A stretch of DNA of 27,586 nt from an uncultured Acidocella sp. (GCF_946222605.1 NZ_CAMIIE010000040.1:1-27586), one strand, 5' to 3'. Counted from the first letter of the stretch, positions 15,373-24,140 are shown. The notes: generated by a model not told the origin, from the letters alone. Numbers and translations are program-made.

Positions 15373-16554
15373 ATGCGGGCAGAGCGGATTTTTGCCAATG
15401 CGAGGCTGGCGACGATGGACCCGGACCTGCCGGGTCTGGGGCTGGTGGAGCCGGGCATGGTGGCGCAGGCGGGCGGGCGCATTCTCTATGCCGGGCCGGT
15501 GCGCGCGATGCAGGCCGAGGAGGTGGTGGATTGCGAGGGCCGCTGGATCACGCCCGGGCTGATCGATTGCCATACGCATCTGGTTTATGCCGGCAGCCGC
15601 GCCGGGGAATTCGAGGCGCGGCTGGCCGGGGCGAGCTATGAGGAAATCGCCCGGGCGGGTGGCGGTATCATGGGCACGATGCGCGCCACACGCGCGGCCA
15701 GCTTCGATGAGCTGCGCCGCGCGGCGGAGTTGCGGCTGGAGGCGCTGATCGCCGAAGGGGTGACGACCATCGAGATCAAATCCGGCTACGGGCTGGCGCC
15801 AGAGGCGGAATATAAATGTCTTGAAGTTGCGAAAGCGCTCGGCGGCGCCGTGGATGTTTCCACCAGCTTCCTGGGGGCGCACGGGTTTCCGCCGGAGCTG
15901 GCGCGTGAGGCGTATCTGCGGCTGCTCTGCGAGGAGATGATCCCGCATGTCGCCCGGCACGGCCTGGCCGAAGCGGTGGATGGGTTTTGCGAGGGCATCG
16001 CCTTTTCGCCTGAGGAAATGGCGCAGGTTTTCGAGGCGGCGAAGCGTTGCGGGCTGGCGGTGAAGCTGCATGCGGACCAGCTCTCGGACCTTGGCGGCGC
16101 GGCGCTGGCGGCGAAGTTTGGCGCGCTCTCGGCGGATCATCTTGAATATACCAGCGAGGATGGCGCGGCGGCGATGGCGAAGGCGGACAGTGTTGCGGTG
16201 CTGCTGCCCGGCGCCTTCTATACGCTGCGCGAAACCAGGTTGCCGCCGGTTGCGGCGTTTCGCGCCCATGGGGTGCGTATGGCGGTTTCCACCGATCTCA
16301 ATCCAGGCACCTCGCCGCTTTTCTCCTTGCTGCTGGCCATGAACATGGCCGCCACGCAGTTTCGCCTCACGGTTGAGGAATGCCTGCTCGGCGTCACCCG
16401 CCATGCCGCCGCCGCGTTGGGGCGGCCGGATGTCGGGGTGCTGAAGCCAGGGGCCAAATGCCATCTCGCGATCTGGGACATCGAGCGCCCGGCCGAGCTG
16501 GTCTATCGGATCGGGTTCAACCCGCTACATCAACGTATCTGGAGTGCCGCATGA
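15373..16554 (+). CDS. hutI: imidazolonepropionase
   Basis: HutI hydrolyses 4-imidazolone-5-propanoate to N-formimino-L-glutamate. The 393-residue amidohydrolase shows the metal motif DCHTHLVYAGSR (H67, H69), EFEARLAGASYEEIARAGGG, IEIKSGYGL, the LHADQLSD segment and STDLNPG. Length is normal for the family. The start is ATG 15373, with AAGG 8 nt upstream. It is the first gene of the rightward hut operon, just after the operator. Its stop overlaps the hutH start (ATGA). Confidence 0.96.
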   Translation: MRAERIFANARLATMDPDLPGLGLVEPGMVAQAGGRILYAGPVRAMQAEEVVDCEGRWITPGLIDCHTHLVYAGSRAGEFEARLAGASYEEIARAGGGIMGTMRATRAASFDELRRAAELRLEALIAEGVTTIEIKSGYGLAPEAEYKCLEVAKALGGAVDVSTSFLGAHGFPPELAREAYLRLLCEEMIPHVARHGLAEAVDGFCEGIAFSPEEMAQVFEAAKRCGLAVKLHADQLSDLGGAALAAKFGALSADHLEYTSEDGAAAMAKADSVAVLLPGAFYTLRETRLPPVAAFRAHGVRMAVSTDLNPGTSPLFSLLLAMNMAATQFRLTVEECLLGVTRHAAAALGRPDVGVLKPGAKCHLAIWDIERPAELVYRIGFNPLHQRIWSAA

Positions 16555-18059
16555 AACTTATCCCCGGGGCCATGAGCCTCGCCCAATGGCGCGACATCTA
16601 TCAAGGTGCCGCCGTTGAACTTGACGAGGCGGCGCTGCCGGCGATCCAGGCCGGGGCGGATGCGGTGGCGGAGATTCTGGGCCGGGGCGAGCCGGTCTAT
16701 GGCATCAATACCGGCTTCGGCAAGCTGGCCTCCGTGCGCATCGCGGATGCGGATCTGGCGACATTGCAGCGCAATCTCGTGCTTTCGCACGCGGCGGGTG
16801 TCGGCGCGCCGATGCCGGTGGCGGTGGCGCGGCTGATGCTGGCCTTGAAGATGGGCTCGCTCGGCCAGGGCGCGTCCGGCGTGCGGGTGGAAACCGTGCG
16901 TATGCTGGAGGCGATGCTGGCGAAAGATCTCATCCCGGTGGTGCCGGCGCAGGGCTCTGTCGGCGCCTCGGGCGATCTGGCGCCGCTGGCGCATATGACC
17001 GCTGCGATGATGGGGGTCGGCGCGATTTTCGTCGGCGGTGTGGCCAAGGATGCTGGTGCTGCCTTGGCGGAAGCCGGGCTGGCGCCTTTGGTGCTGGGGC
17101 CGAAGGAAGGGCTGGCGCTGCTCAACGGCACGCAGTTTTCCACCGCCAACGCCCTCGCCGGGCTGTTCGAGGCGGAGGCGAATTTCCGCGCGGCGCTGGT
17201 GACGGGCGCGCTTTCCACCGATGCCGCGAAGGGCTCCGATGCGCCGTTTGATCCGCGCATCCATGCGGTGCGCCGGCATCGCGGCCAGGCGGAGGTGGCG
17301 GAGGCGCTGCGTGGGCTGATGGCGGGTTCGGCCATTCGCGCCTCGCATCTGAAAGGCGATGAGCGGGTGCAGGACCCTTATTGCCTGCGCTGCCAGCCGC
17401 AGGTGATGGGCGCGGTGCTGGATCTTCTGCGCCAGGCGGCGGCGACGTTGGAGACCGAGGCGAATGGCGTGACGGATAATCCGCTGATCTTCACCGGCCC
17501 GGCTGTGGCGCTCTCGGGCGGGAATTTCCATGCCGAGCCGGTGGCCTTCGCGGCGGATATGATCGCGATGGCGGTGTGCGAAATCGGCTCGCTGACCGAG
17601 CGGCGGATTTCGCTGCTGGTCGACCCGGTACTCTCCGGCCTGCCGGCCTTTCTGACGCCCAAGCCAGGTTTGAATTCCGGTTTCATGATCCCGCAGGTGA
17701 CGGCGGCGGCTTTGGTCTCCGAGAACAAGCAGAGCGCCTACCCGGCTTCGGTGGATTCCATCCCCACCTCCGCCAACCAGGAGGACCATGTCTCGATGGC
17801 CGCCCATGGTGCGCGTAGGCTGTTGCGGATGAATGAAAATCTGCGCGCGATCATCGCCATCGAATGGCTGGCGGCGGCGCAGGGCTGCGATTTTCATACG
17901 CTGACCTCCTCGGCTTTGTTGGAGACGGCGCGGGCAAGATTGCGCGCGGCGGTGCCGAAGCTGGAAGAAGACCGGCATTTCGCGCCGGATATGGAAACCG
18001 CCATCGCGCTGTTGGGTGAGGGCGCCTTGTCCGGGTTTGATCTGCCGGGGGTTGCCTGA
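16551..18059 (+). CDS. hutH: histidine ammonia-lyase
   Basis: HutH converts L-histidine to urocanate and ammonia. The 502-residue product has the Ala139-Ser140-Gly141 triplet in GSVGASGDLAPLAH that cyclises to the MIO cofactor, the YGINTGFGKLA segment (Y50), NGTQFSTANAL, and the active-site region QDPYCLRCQPQ. ATG 16551 overlaps the hutI stop and has GGAG 6 nt upstream; the frame open further upstream is shadow of hutI. A 75 to 81-nt gap precedes hutU. Confidence 0.97.
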   Translation: MKLIPGAMSLAQWRDIYQGAAVELDEAALPAIQAGADAVAEILGRGEPVYGINTGFGKLASVRIADADLATLQRNLVLSHAAGVGAPMPVAVARLMLALKMGSLGQGASGVRVETVRMLEAMLAKDLIPVVPAQGSVGASGDLAPLAHMTAAMMGVGAIFVGGVAKDAGAALAEAGLAPLVLGPKEGLALLNGTQFSTANALAGLFEAEANFRAALVTGALSTDAAKGSDAPFDPRIHAVRRHRGQAEVAEALRGLMAGSAIRASHLKGDERVQDPYCLRCQPQVMGAVLDLLRQAAATLETEANGVTDNPLIFTGPAVALSGGNFHAEPVAFAADMIAMAVCEIGSLTERRISLLVDPVLSGLPAFLTPKPGLNSGFMIPQVTAAALVSENKQSAYPASVDSIPTSANQEDHVSMAAHGARRLLRMNENLRAIIAIEWLAAAQGCDFHTLTSSALLETARARLRAAVPKLEEDRHFAPDMETAIALLGEGALSGFDLPGVA

Positions 18060-18140
18060 GCCTTTGCCTCGCCTGCGATTTGGAAGACACGCCGCGCCGG
18101 TTGCGCCGGTGCCTGAGACCATTCTGAAAGGTTTATGCGC

Positions 18141-19802
18141 ATGACCCGCCTTGATAATGCCCGCATCATCCGTGCCGACCATGGCAGCACATTATCCGCG
18201 AAAAGCTGGCTGACCGAAGCGCCGCTGCGGATGCTGATGAATAATCTCGACCCGATGGTGGCCGAGCGGCCGGAGGAGCTGGTGGTGTATGGCGGCATTG
18301 GCCGCGCGGCGCGGGATTGGGAGAGCTTTGACCGGATCGTCAGCGCGCTGAAGAGGCTGGGCGATGATGAAACCCTGCTGGTCCAGTCCGGCAAGCCGGT
18401 TGGTGTGTTCCGCACCCATAAGGATGCGCCGCGCGTGCTCATCGCCAATTCCAACCTGGTGCCGAACTGGGCGAACTGGGCGCATTTCAACGAGCTCGAT
18501 CGCAAGGGCTTGATGATGTATGGCCAGATGACAGCGGGAAGCTGGATCTATATCGGCACCCAGGGCATCGTTCAGGGCACGTACGAAACCTTCGTGGAGG
18601 CGGGCAGGCGCCATTATAATGGTGATGTCGCCGGGAAATGGGTGCTGACCGCGGGGCTGGGCGGCATGGGCGGCGCGCAGCCTCTCGCCGCGACCATGGC
18701 GGGGATGAGCTGCCTTGCCATCGAGTGCCAGGCGAGCCGGATCGAGATGCGGTTGAAGACGCGCTATGTCGATGTCCGCGCCGATACGCTGGATGAGGCG
18801 ATGGCGATCATCGAACGATCCATTGCCGAGAAGCAGCCGGTATCCGTCGGCTTGCTGGGCAATGCGGCGGAGATTCTGCCGGAGATGCTCAAGCGCGGCA
18901 TCAAGCCGGATATGTTGACCGACCAGACCTCCGCGCATGACCCGGTGAATGGCTATCTGCCCGCCGGCTGGAGCGTTGCGGAATGGGAGGCCAGGCGCGA
19001 GACCGCGCCGCAGCAGGTGGAAGCGGCGGCCCGCGCCTCGATGGCCAAACATGTCGAGGCGATGCTGGAGTTTGTGAAATTGGGCGTGCCGACCTTCGAC
19101 TACGGCAATAATCTGCGCCAGCGCGCCAAGGAGGAAGGGGTTGAGAATGCCTTCACCTTCCCCGGTTTCGTGCCGGCCTATATCCGCCCGCTCTTCTGCC
19201 GGGGCATCGGCCCGTTCCGCTGGGCCGCACTCTCGGGCGATCCAGAGGATATCTACAAGACCGACGCGAAGGTGAAGGAGCTGCTGCCCGACGACAAGCA
19301 TCTGCATCACTGGCTGGACATGGCGAAGGAGCGCATTTCCTTTCAGGGCCTGCCGGCGCGCATCTGTTGGGTTGGGCTGGGGGACCGGCATCGGCTTGGG
19401 CTCGCTTTCAACGAGATGGTGGCGAAGGGCGAGCTGAAAGCGCCGCTCGTGATCGGGCGTGACCATCTGGATAGCGGCTCCGTCGCTTCACCCAACCGCG
19501 AAACAGAGGCAATGGCGGATGGTTCGGATGCGGTATCTGACTGGCCGCTGTTGAATGCGCTGCTGAATTGTGCTTCGGGCGCCACCTGGGTGTCGCTGCA
19601 TCATGGCGGCGGGGTCGGCATGGGATTCTCGCAGCATGCCGGCATGGTGATCTGCGCGGATGGCACCGAGGACGCGGCGCGGCGGCTGGAGCGGGTGCTG
19701 TGGAACGACCCGGCCACCGGCGTGATGCGCCATGCCGATGCGGGCTATGACATCGCCAAGGACTGCGCCCGGGAATTTCGCCTCAACCTACCCTCGTTAT
19801 AG
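18141..19802 (+). CDS. hutU: urocanate hydratase
   Basis: HutU adds water to urocanate to give 4-imidazolone-5-propanoate with tightly bound NAD. The 553-residue product has the family's N-terminal AKSWLTEAPLRMLMNNLDP, QMTAGSWIYIGTQGIVQGT, the NAD-binding GLGGMGGAQPLA, and the C-terminal FCRGIGPFRWAALSGDPEDI with the conserved cysteine region. Two in-frame ATGs compete. The one at 18141 is 9 nt from the AAAGG site and the one at 18135 only 3 nt, so 18141 is preferred. It ends the hut operon. No hutG follows; a RidA gene begins 147 nt later. Confidence 0.96.
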   Translation: MTRLDNARIIRADHGSTLSAKSWLTEAPLRMLMNNLDPMVAERPEELVVYGGIGRAARDWESFDRIVSALKRLGDDETLLVQSGKPVGVFRTHKDAPRVLIANSNLVPNWANWAHFNELDRKGLMMYGQMTAGSWIYIGTQGIVQGTYETFVEAGRRHYNGDVAGKWVLTAGLGGMGGAQPLAATMAGMSCLAIECQASRIEMRLKTRYVDVRADTLDEAMAIIERSIAEKQPVSVGLLGNAAEILPEMLKRGIKPDMLTDQTSAHDPVNGYLPAGWSVAEWEARRETAPQQVEAAARASMAKHVEAMLEFVKLGVPTFDYGNNLRQRAKEEGVENAFTFPGFVPAYIRPLFCRGIGPFRWAALSGDPEDIYKTDAKVKELLPDDKHLHHWLDMAKERISFQGLPARICWVGLGDRHRLGLAFNEMVAKGELKAPLVIGRDHLDSGSVASPNRETEAMADGSDAVSDWPLLNALLNCASGATWVSLHHGGGVGMGFSQHAGMVICADGTEDAARRLERVLWNDPATGVMRHADAGYDIAKDCAREFRLNLPSL

Positions 19803-19827
19803 GGCTGTTGCTGAAAAATCCGGCAAC

Positions 19828-19847
19828 TGGTTCGGCTTAATTTATGC
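19828..19847 (+). promoter_or_regulatory. motif shared with the argE/NCS1 intergenic region (copy 1)
   Basis: TGGTTCGGCTTAATTTATGC resembles TGGTTCGGTTAATTCAATGC at 24064-24083: TGGTTCGG and TTAATT are identical, with one base gained between them and one lost after. It lies about 100 nt before ridA. TTAATT may be a -35 with TATCAG 18 bp downstream. It could be a regulator site or a promoter part common to the two units. Confidence 0.4.
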
Positions 19848-19949
19848 AATGGCTTTGCGGTATCAGGTTTAACAAAGACGGCGGGCGGCCTATGGTAGGG
19901 TAGGGCCGCCGCTATTTACCGTAGGGGCGGGAGCTGCGGAGTTTTCGAG

Positions 19950-20357
19950 ATGATTCACAAGCGTATTCGCCCCTTCAACACCAAGGATACCTACCCGGAG
20001 CAGAATCTCGACAATGATCTCTGCCAGGCGGTGGTGACCGGCAAGATGATCTATCTGCGCGGGCAGGTGCCGCAGGATCTGGACACGCGCGAGAATGTCG
20101 GCGTTGGCGATCCGGTGGCGCAGACCGAGAAGGTGATGCAGAATATCGATCTGCTGCTGCGCGAATGCGGGGCGACGCTGGAACATATCTGCAAGGTGAC
20201 CGTCTATATCACCGATATCCGGCATCGCGAGGCGGTGTATCGCACCGCGGGGCGTTGGCTGAAGGGGGTCTATCCGGTTTTTACCGGGCTGGTTATCGTG
20301 GCTTTGGCGCGGCCGGAATGGCTGGTCGAGATCGATGTGATCGCTGAACTGCCCTGA
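19950..20357 (+). CDS. RidA/YjgF family protein
   Basis: Rid proteins hydrolyse reactive enamines and imines such as 2-aminoacrylate; some members belong to catabolic pathways (for example RutC in uracil breakdown). The 135-residue product has the family core YLRGQVPQDLD, the segment HICKVTVYITDIRHREAVYR, and the C-terminal ALARPEWLVEIDVIA, which keeps the arginine that binds the substrate carboxylate in active Rid enzymes. The usual PARS-type segment is replaced by PVFTGL, so it is probably not the housekeeping RidA but a pathway-specific subfamily. ATG 19950 has GGAG 8 nt upstream. It is 14 nt before the aldolase-like gene and surely cotranscribed with it. Confidence 0.9.
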   Translation: MIHKRIRPFNTKDTYPEQNLDNDLCQAVVTGKMIYLRGQVPQDLDTRENVGVGDPVAQTEKVMQNIDLLLRECGATLEHICKVTVYITDIRHREAVYRTAGRWLKGVYPVFTGLVIVALARPEWLVEIDVIAELP

Positions 20358-20371
20358 GCTTTTGGAGGCCG

Positions 20372-21097
20372 ATGGTGAGCGACTTGAAGCAACGTGAGAT
20401 GAAGCTGCGCGGTGAGCTCGCGGCTTTATGCAGGCTCTCCGCCATGCTGGATTGGCAGGAGGCGACCGCCAACCATATCTCGCTGGCGGTGTCCGATGAT
20501 GGCACGCAATTCCTTATCAATCGCCGCTGGCGGGATTTCGCGACGCTGAAAGCCTCGGAACTGGCGCTGCTGGATGGGTCGGCCAATGCGCTGCCGGAGG
20601 ATGTGGACAGCACCGCCTGGGCGATCCACGGCGCGATCCATCGGTTGGTGCCGCGGGCGCGCTGCGTGGTGCATCTGCATCCCGCCTACGCCACGGCGCT
20701 CGCCTGCCTGAAAGACCCTACATTATATCCGGTGGACCAGACCTGTGCGCGGTTCTTCAACCGCGTCGCGGTGGATGGCGCCTATGCGGGAATGGCCGAT
20801 AACCAGGCCGAAGGCGAGCGGTTGGCGAAAATCCTGGGCGAGAAGAAGATCCTGATGATGGGCAATCACGGGCTGCTGGCCACCGGCGAAACTGCCGCGG
20901 AAGCCTTCGATACCTTCTATCATTTCGAGCGCGGGGCCCGCACCTTGATGCTGGCCTACGCGACCGGGCAGGCGCTCAGCGTGCTGAACGATGAGGTGGC
21001 GGAGAAGACCGCGCAGGCCTGGGACAGCGAGCCGGAATTCGGCGCGGCGCATTTCGCGCAGATGCGCCGCCGGCTGGATCAGGATTATTTGAACTAA
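20372..21097 (+). CDS. class II aldolase/adducin family protein
   Basis: The 241-residue protein has the metal-binding HLHP motif (H101, H103) and a third ligand H166 in MGNHGLL, the class II aldolase/adducin signature. By eye, the catalytic glutamate of fuculose-phosphate aldolase (E before W-x-x-H) corresponds to A82 in STAWAIH here, so classic retro-aldol chemistry on a sugar phosphate is doubtful. A decarboxylase, epimerase or other metal-dependent role is possible. ATG 20372 follows GGAGG; GTG 20375 is an alternative. It is in an operon with ridA and ends 8 nt from the convergent DUF1028 gene. Confidence 0.88.
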   Translation: MVSDLKQREMKLRGELAALCRLSAMLDWQEATANHISLAVSDDGTQFLINRRWRDFATLKASELALLDGSANALPEDVDSTAWAIHGAIHRLVPRARCVVHLHPAYATALACLKDPTLYPVDQTCARFFNRVAVDGAYAGMADNQAEGERLAKILGEKKILMMGNHGLLATGETAAEAFDTFYHFERGARTLMLAYATGQALSVLNDEVAEKTAQAWDSEPEFGAAHFAQMRRRLDQDYLN

Positions 21098-21105
21098 CGC
21101 TGTCG

Positions 21106-21783
21106 TCACTCATCGCCCGGCACGCCGTAAGAGGGAGCGGCGGTCGGGTTCAGCGCGCGGGTGACATAGTCATACATTTGCGGCTGCCAAACCTCCCAGA
21201 GCCGGGCGAGTTCGTGCAGTGGCGCATCGTGCCAATCGACCCGCAGATCCGCGAGCGGCCAGGCTTGTTTGTCGACCACGATGAGGCCGGCGGATTTGAT
21301 CGGCCCGGCTTCGCCACCGGCAGCGAGCCCCGCCAGCATCGCTTCGATCGCACGCGCGCCGAGTTCCCGGTTCGGATCGCTGGCCACGAATGCGTCGATC
21401 ACAGCTTGCGGAACGCCGCTATGGGCCAGAAGATTGCCGGCGGAGCCAGCGTTGATTCCGCGCGCCTCGCCGGTGACGCCGAGTGTCCGGGCGCCGGAAA
21501 ACAGCGCAATGTTGCCGTGTGCGTCGATCAAGGTCAGCTGCCGGAATTCAGGGAAGCTGGCGCTGCCTGCGATTTTTTCGATCGCCGCGGCGGCGGTGAG
21601 GCCGGATTCCAGCGCATCCAGAAGTTGCGGCGCCAGCCGCGGGTCGGTCACGTTCTGGGTTGTCGCGGCACCGATGCCCGCACGGGCGAAGGCGCAGCGT
21701 GCCGCGACGGCCGGCGAGGAGGAGGTGACAGAAACGGCAAACTGGCCGGAACGCGGGCAGCGCGCGACGAGGGAGAAAGTCAT
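21106..21783 (-). CDS. DUF1028 family protein
   Basis: The 225-residue product matches DUF1028: it opens TFSLVARCPRSGQFAVSV and has the alternating small-residue strands (GIGAATTQNVTDPRLAPQLL), LTLIDAHGNIALFSG, and INAGSAGNLLA. Structures of the family are described as Ntn-hydrolase-like, so amidase activity is plausible but unproven. It often sits near M20 deacylases and Rid genes, as here. The start is ATG 21783, with AGGAG 6 nt upstream; the frame open further upstream crosses the promoter. It is transcribed divergently from the LysR gene and runs against the aldolase gene with an 8-nt gap. Confidence 0.88.
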   Translation of the reverse strand: MTFSLVARCPRSGQFAVSVTSSSPAVAARCAFARAGIGAATTQNVTDPRLAPQLLDALESGLTAAAAIEKIAGSASFPEFRQLTLIDAHGNIALFSGARTLGVTGEARGINAGSAGNLLAHSGVPQAVIDAFVASDPNRELGARAIEAMLAGLAAGGEAGPIKSAGLIVVDKQAWPLADLRVDWHDAPLHELARLWEVWQPQMYDYVTRALNPTAAPSYGVPGDE

Positions 21784-21836
21784 GCGAAACTCCTGAACGG
21801 TCGTAAACGGTTTCCACGTTGATGCTGGTTTTGTAA

Positions 21837-21864
21837 AATATAATCTTCTGATATGTTGATTCAA
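21837..21864 (-). promoter_or_regulatory. sigma70-type promoter of the DUF1028 gene
   Basis: On the minus strand TTGAAT (21864-21859), 16 bp, then TATATT (21842-21837) lie in the AT-rich divergent gap. The leader to ATG 21783 would be about 45-50 nt. The LysR protein encoded next door probably binds the same gap. Confidence 0.5.
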
Positions 21865-21883
21865 ATTTCTTGAGGGCGGGAAC

Positions 21884-22801
21884 ATGCGCTTCACGCTGAA
21901 ACAGATAGGCTATTTCGTCGCGACGGCGGAGACCGGCAGCATCACCCAGGCCTCAGAGCGGGTGAATATCTCGCAGCCTTCGATTTCCTCGGCGATCACG
22001 GCGCTGGAGGAAGAGTTCGGCATCCAGCTTTTTATTCGTCACCACGCGCAAGGCTTGTCGCTGACCGCCGAGGGGCAGCGTTTTCTGCGCGAAGCGAAGG
22101 CGCTGCTGCTGCAGGCGGAAGAGGTGCAGGCGGCGGCGTCGATGATTTCAGCGAAGATCGGCGGGCCGTTGGAAATTGGCTGTCTCTCGACGCTGTTTCC
22201 GCTGGCGGTGCCGGAGCTGCTCTCGGTATTTCGCAAGCGCTATGAGGCGGCGCGGGTGAATGCGCTGGATGGCAACCAGGCGGAATTGTTCGAAAGCCTG
22301 CGCCATGGCCGCATCGCCCTATTGCTGACCTACGATATGAACATCCCGCCGGATTTCGACTTCATGCCGATGGCGCCGTTGCGGCCTTATGCGTTTGTCG
22401 GCGGGTCGCATCGCCTTGCACGGCGGCGCTCGGTTAGTTTGAAGGAGTTGGAGGGCGAGGATTTTCTGTTGCTCGATCTGCCGATGAGCCGCGATTATTT
22501 CATGTCCTTGTTTCGCGAGGCCGGTATCGCGCCGCGTATTGCCGGGCGCTATGCTTATATCGACATTATTCGCAGCCTGGTGGCGCGGGGAGAAGGGTAT
22601 GGGCTGGCCAATGCGCAGCCGAAAAACCTCTCGACGCTGGACGGGCACAAGCTTGCCTACCTGACCCTGGAGGATAGGTTGCGGCCTCTGGTTTATGGTG
22701 TTGCGACGTTGAAAGGGCTGCGGCGCACGCCGACGGCGGACGCCTTCATCGAATTATGCCGGGAACTGCTGCTGAATCAGAAACTGCCCGGCACGCGCTG
22801 A
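21884..22801 (+). CDS. LysR family transcriptional regulator
   Basis: The 305-residue product has the LysR winged helix-turn-helix at about 1-60 (TGSITQASERVNISQPSISS, ALEEEFGIQLFIR) and a periplasmic-binding-like effector domain from about 90 (GPLEIGCLSTLFPLAVPELL). It diverges from the DUF1028 gene across 100 AT-rich bases, the usual LysR layout, and is convergent with the argE-like gene across 7 nt. It is the only regulator in the module and the obvious candidate to control it. The effector is unknown. GAGGG lies about 8 nt before ATG 21884. Confidence 0.93.
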   Translation: MRFTLKQIGYFVATAETGSITQASERVNISQPSISSAITALEEEFGIQLFIRHHAQGLSLTAEGQRFLREAKALLLQAEEVQAAASMISAKIGGPLEIGCLSTLFPLAVPELLSVFRKRYEAARVNALDGNQAELFESLRHGRIALLLTYDMNIPPDFDFMPMAPLRPYAFVGGSHRLARRRSVSLKELEGEDFLLLDLPMSRDYFMSLFREAGIAPRIAGRYAYIDIIRSLVARGEGYGLANAQPKNLSTLDGHKLAYLTLEDRLRPLVYGVATLKGLRRTPTADAFIELCRELLLNQKLPGTR

Positions 22802-22808
22802 GTTAATT

Positions 22809-23945
22809 TCAGACGCTCAGTGAGGCGATCACGCGGTCCAGAAACGCGTCGCACTGATCGAGCTCGTCTTGGGTGATATATTCGTCTGGCTTGTGGGCGC
22901 GGTCGATGCTGCCCGGCCCGCAGACCACGACAGGTAGGCCAAGCCGCGACTGGAACAACCCGCCTTCCGTGCCGAAGCCGATCTTGCATGGGCCGGTGCC
23001 GGCCGTCGCCAGGATCTTTGCCGCGAACGGATCTTCGGGCGAGGTCTCCAGCCCTGGATATTCGTTGGCGATCTCGACTTCGATGCGGCCTTGCCCGCGT
23101 CGGGCGACGATCTCCGCTGCCCGGGCGCGCAGCTGGGCAACCAGAGCCTGCGGATCATCCGCGGCGACATTGCGGATTTCAAATTCCACATCGCAGCGCT
23201 CCGGCACGATATTCAGCGCGCTGCCGCCCTTGATGGTGCCGACATGAACGGAGGTAACCGGAAACGGGTAGGCGGCATCGCGCGCGCCGGTGGCGAGGAG
23301 CTCGGCCTGAAGTGTCTCGGCCGCGCCGACCATTTCCGCGGCGAGGCCGATGGCGTTGCAGCCCAGCGCCGGGTTGGCGGAATGGGCGGGCTGGCCGTGG
23401 CAGCAAAAGCAGCCGAAAATCTTGCCCTTATGCCCGAAGCCGACCTGCTGCGCTGTTGGCTCGCCAATGATGCAGCCTTCCGCTTGGAAATTTTCCGCCT
23501 GCAGCCGCTCCAGCAAATCCCGCACGCCAAGGCAGCCGACTTCTTCATCATAGGAAAATGCCAGATGCAGCGGCCGGGTGAGGCGGGTTTTGTCGGCGCG
23601 CTCGGCGGCGCTGAGGCAGGCGGCAAGGAAGCCTTTCATGTCGCTGCTGCCACGGCCGAGCAGTTTGCCGTCCTTCGCGGTCAGCGCGAACGGGTCGGTG
23701 TGCCAGTCCTGGCCGGCCACGGGCACGACATCGCTATGGCCGGACAGCACGATGCCGGCGCCCGTCTGTGGCCCGAAGCTCGCCAGCATGTTAATTTTTC
23801 CTGGCTTTGCACCTGCAAGAACATGAATTCGTCCACCAGCCGCGGTGACAATTCCGGCACTCCAGCGGATGAGGTCCTCGTTCGGATCGGCGCTGATGCT
23901 GGGGAAGGCGGTGAGGCTGGCAAGATGCGCGGTGGTGCGGGTCAT
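22809..23945 (-). CDS. ArgE-like M20 family deacylase (acetylornithine deacetylase-type)
   Basis: The 378-residue protein is a two-zinc M20 metallohydrolase: HSDVVP (H70, D72), RGSSDMKG (D102), YDEEVGC (E134, E135), IGEPTAQQ (E162), a dimerisation domain with HSANPALG, and the last ligand in DRAHKPDEY (H351). The overall sequence is closest to ArgE, which deacetylates N-acetylornithine. The location in a catabolic cluster rather than with arg genes suggests another N-acyl or N-carbamoyl substrate. The start is ATG 23945, with AGGAG 6 nt upstream. It diverges from the NCS1 transporter across 328 bp. Confidence 0.9.
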   Translation of the reverse strand: MTRTTAHLASLTAFPSISADPNEDLIRWSAGIVTAAGGRIHVLAGAKPGKINMLASFGPQTGAGIVLSGHSDVVPVAGQDWHTDPFALTAKDGKLLGRGSSDMKGFLAACLSAAERADKTRLTRPLHLAFSYDEEVGCLGVRDLLERLQAENFQAEGCIIGEPTAQQVGFGHKGKIFGCFCCHGQPAHSANPALGCNAIGLAAEMVGAAETLQAELLATGARDAAYPFPVTSVHVGTIKGGSALNIVPERCDVEFEIRNVAADDPQALVAQLRARAAEIVARRGQGRIEVEIANEYPGLETSPEDPFAAKILATAGTGPCKIGFGTEGGLFQSRLGLPVVVCGPGSIDRAHKPDEYITQDELDQCDAFLDRVIASLSV

Positions 23946-24063
23946 GCCCTACTCCTAGCGTGGGGAGAGGGAGAGGTGAAGTCTGGGGTCTGCCTGCGTG
24001 GCGGGCGTGGTCGGCCTGGGAATGCCCAAAAAACATCCTGATGCACAGAAAAAGGAAGGCTCT

Positions 24064-24083
24064 TGGTTCGGTTAATTCAATGC
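24064..24083 (+). promoter_or_regulatory. motif shared with the ridA upstream region (copy 2)
   Basis: TGGTTCGGTTAATTCAATGC lies in the 328-bp divergent gap of argE-like and NCS1 genes and resembles 19828-19847. It could serve either gene. As in copy 1, a -10-like GATTAG lies 18 bp after TTAATT. Confidence 0.4.
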
Positions 24084-24140
24084 GGAAGCCCGCTCGATTA
24101 GTGTAAGCTGTGGCTAAGATTAAATAATGGAGTGCACCGC

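Noticed and set aside
19884..19910. GGCGGCC/GGCCGCC stem as the hut operon terminator
   Set aside because: The stem is real, but the loop is 13 nt and no T run follows. It may as well be a leader structure of ridA.
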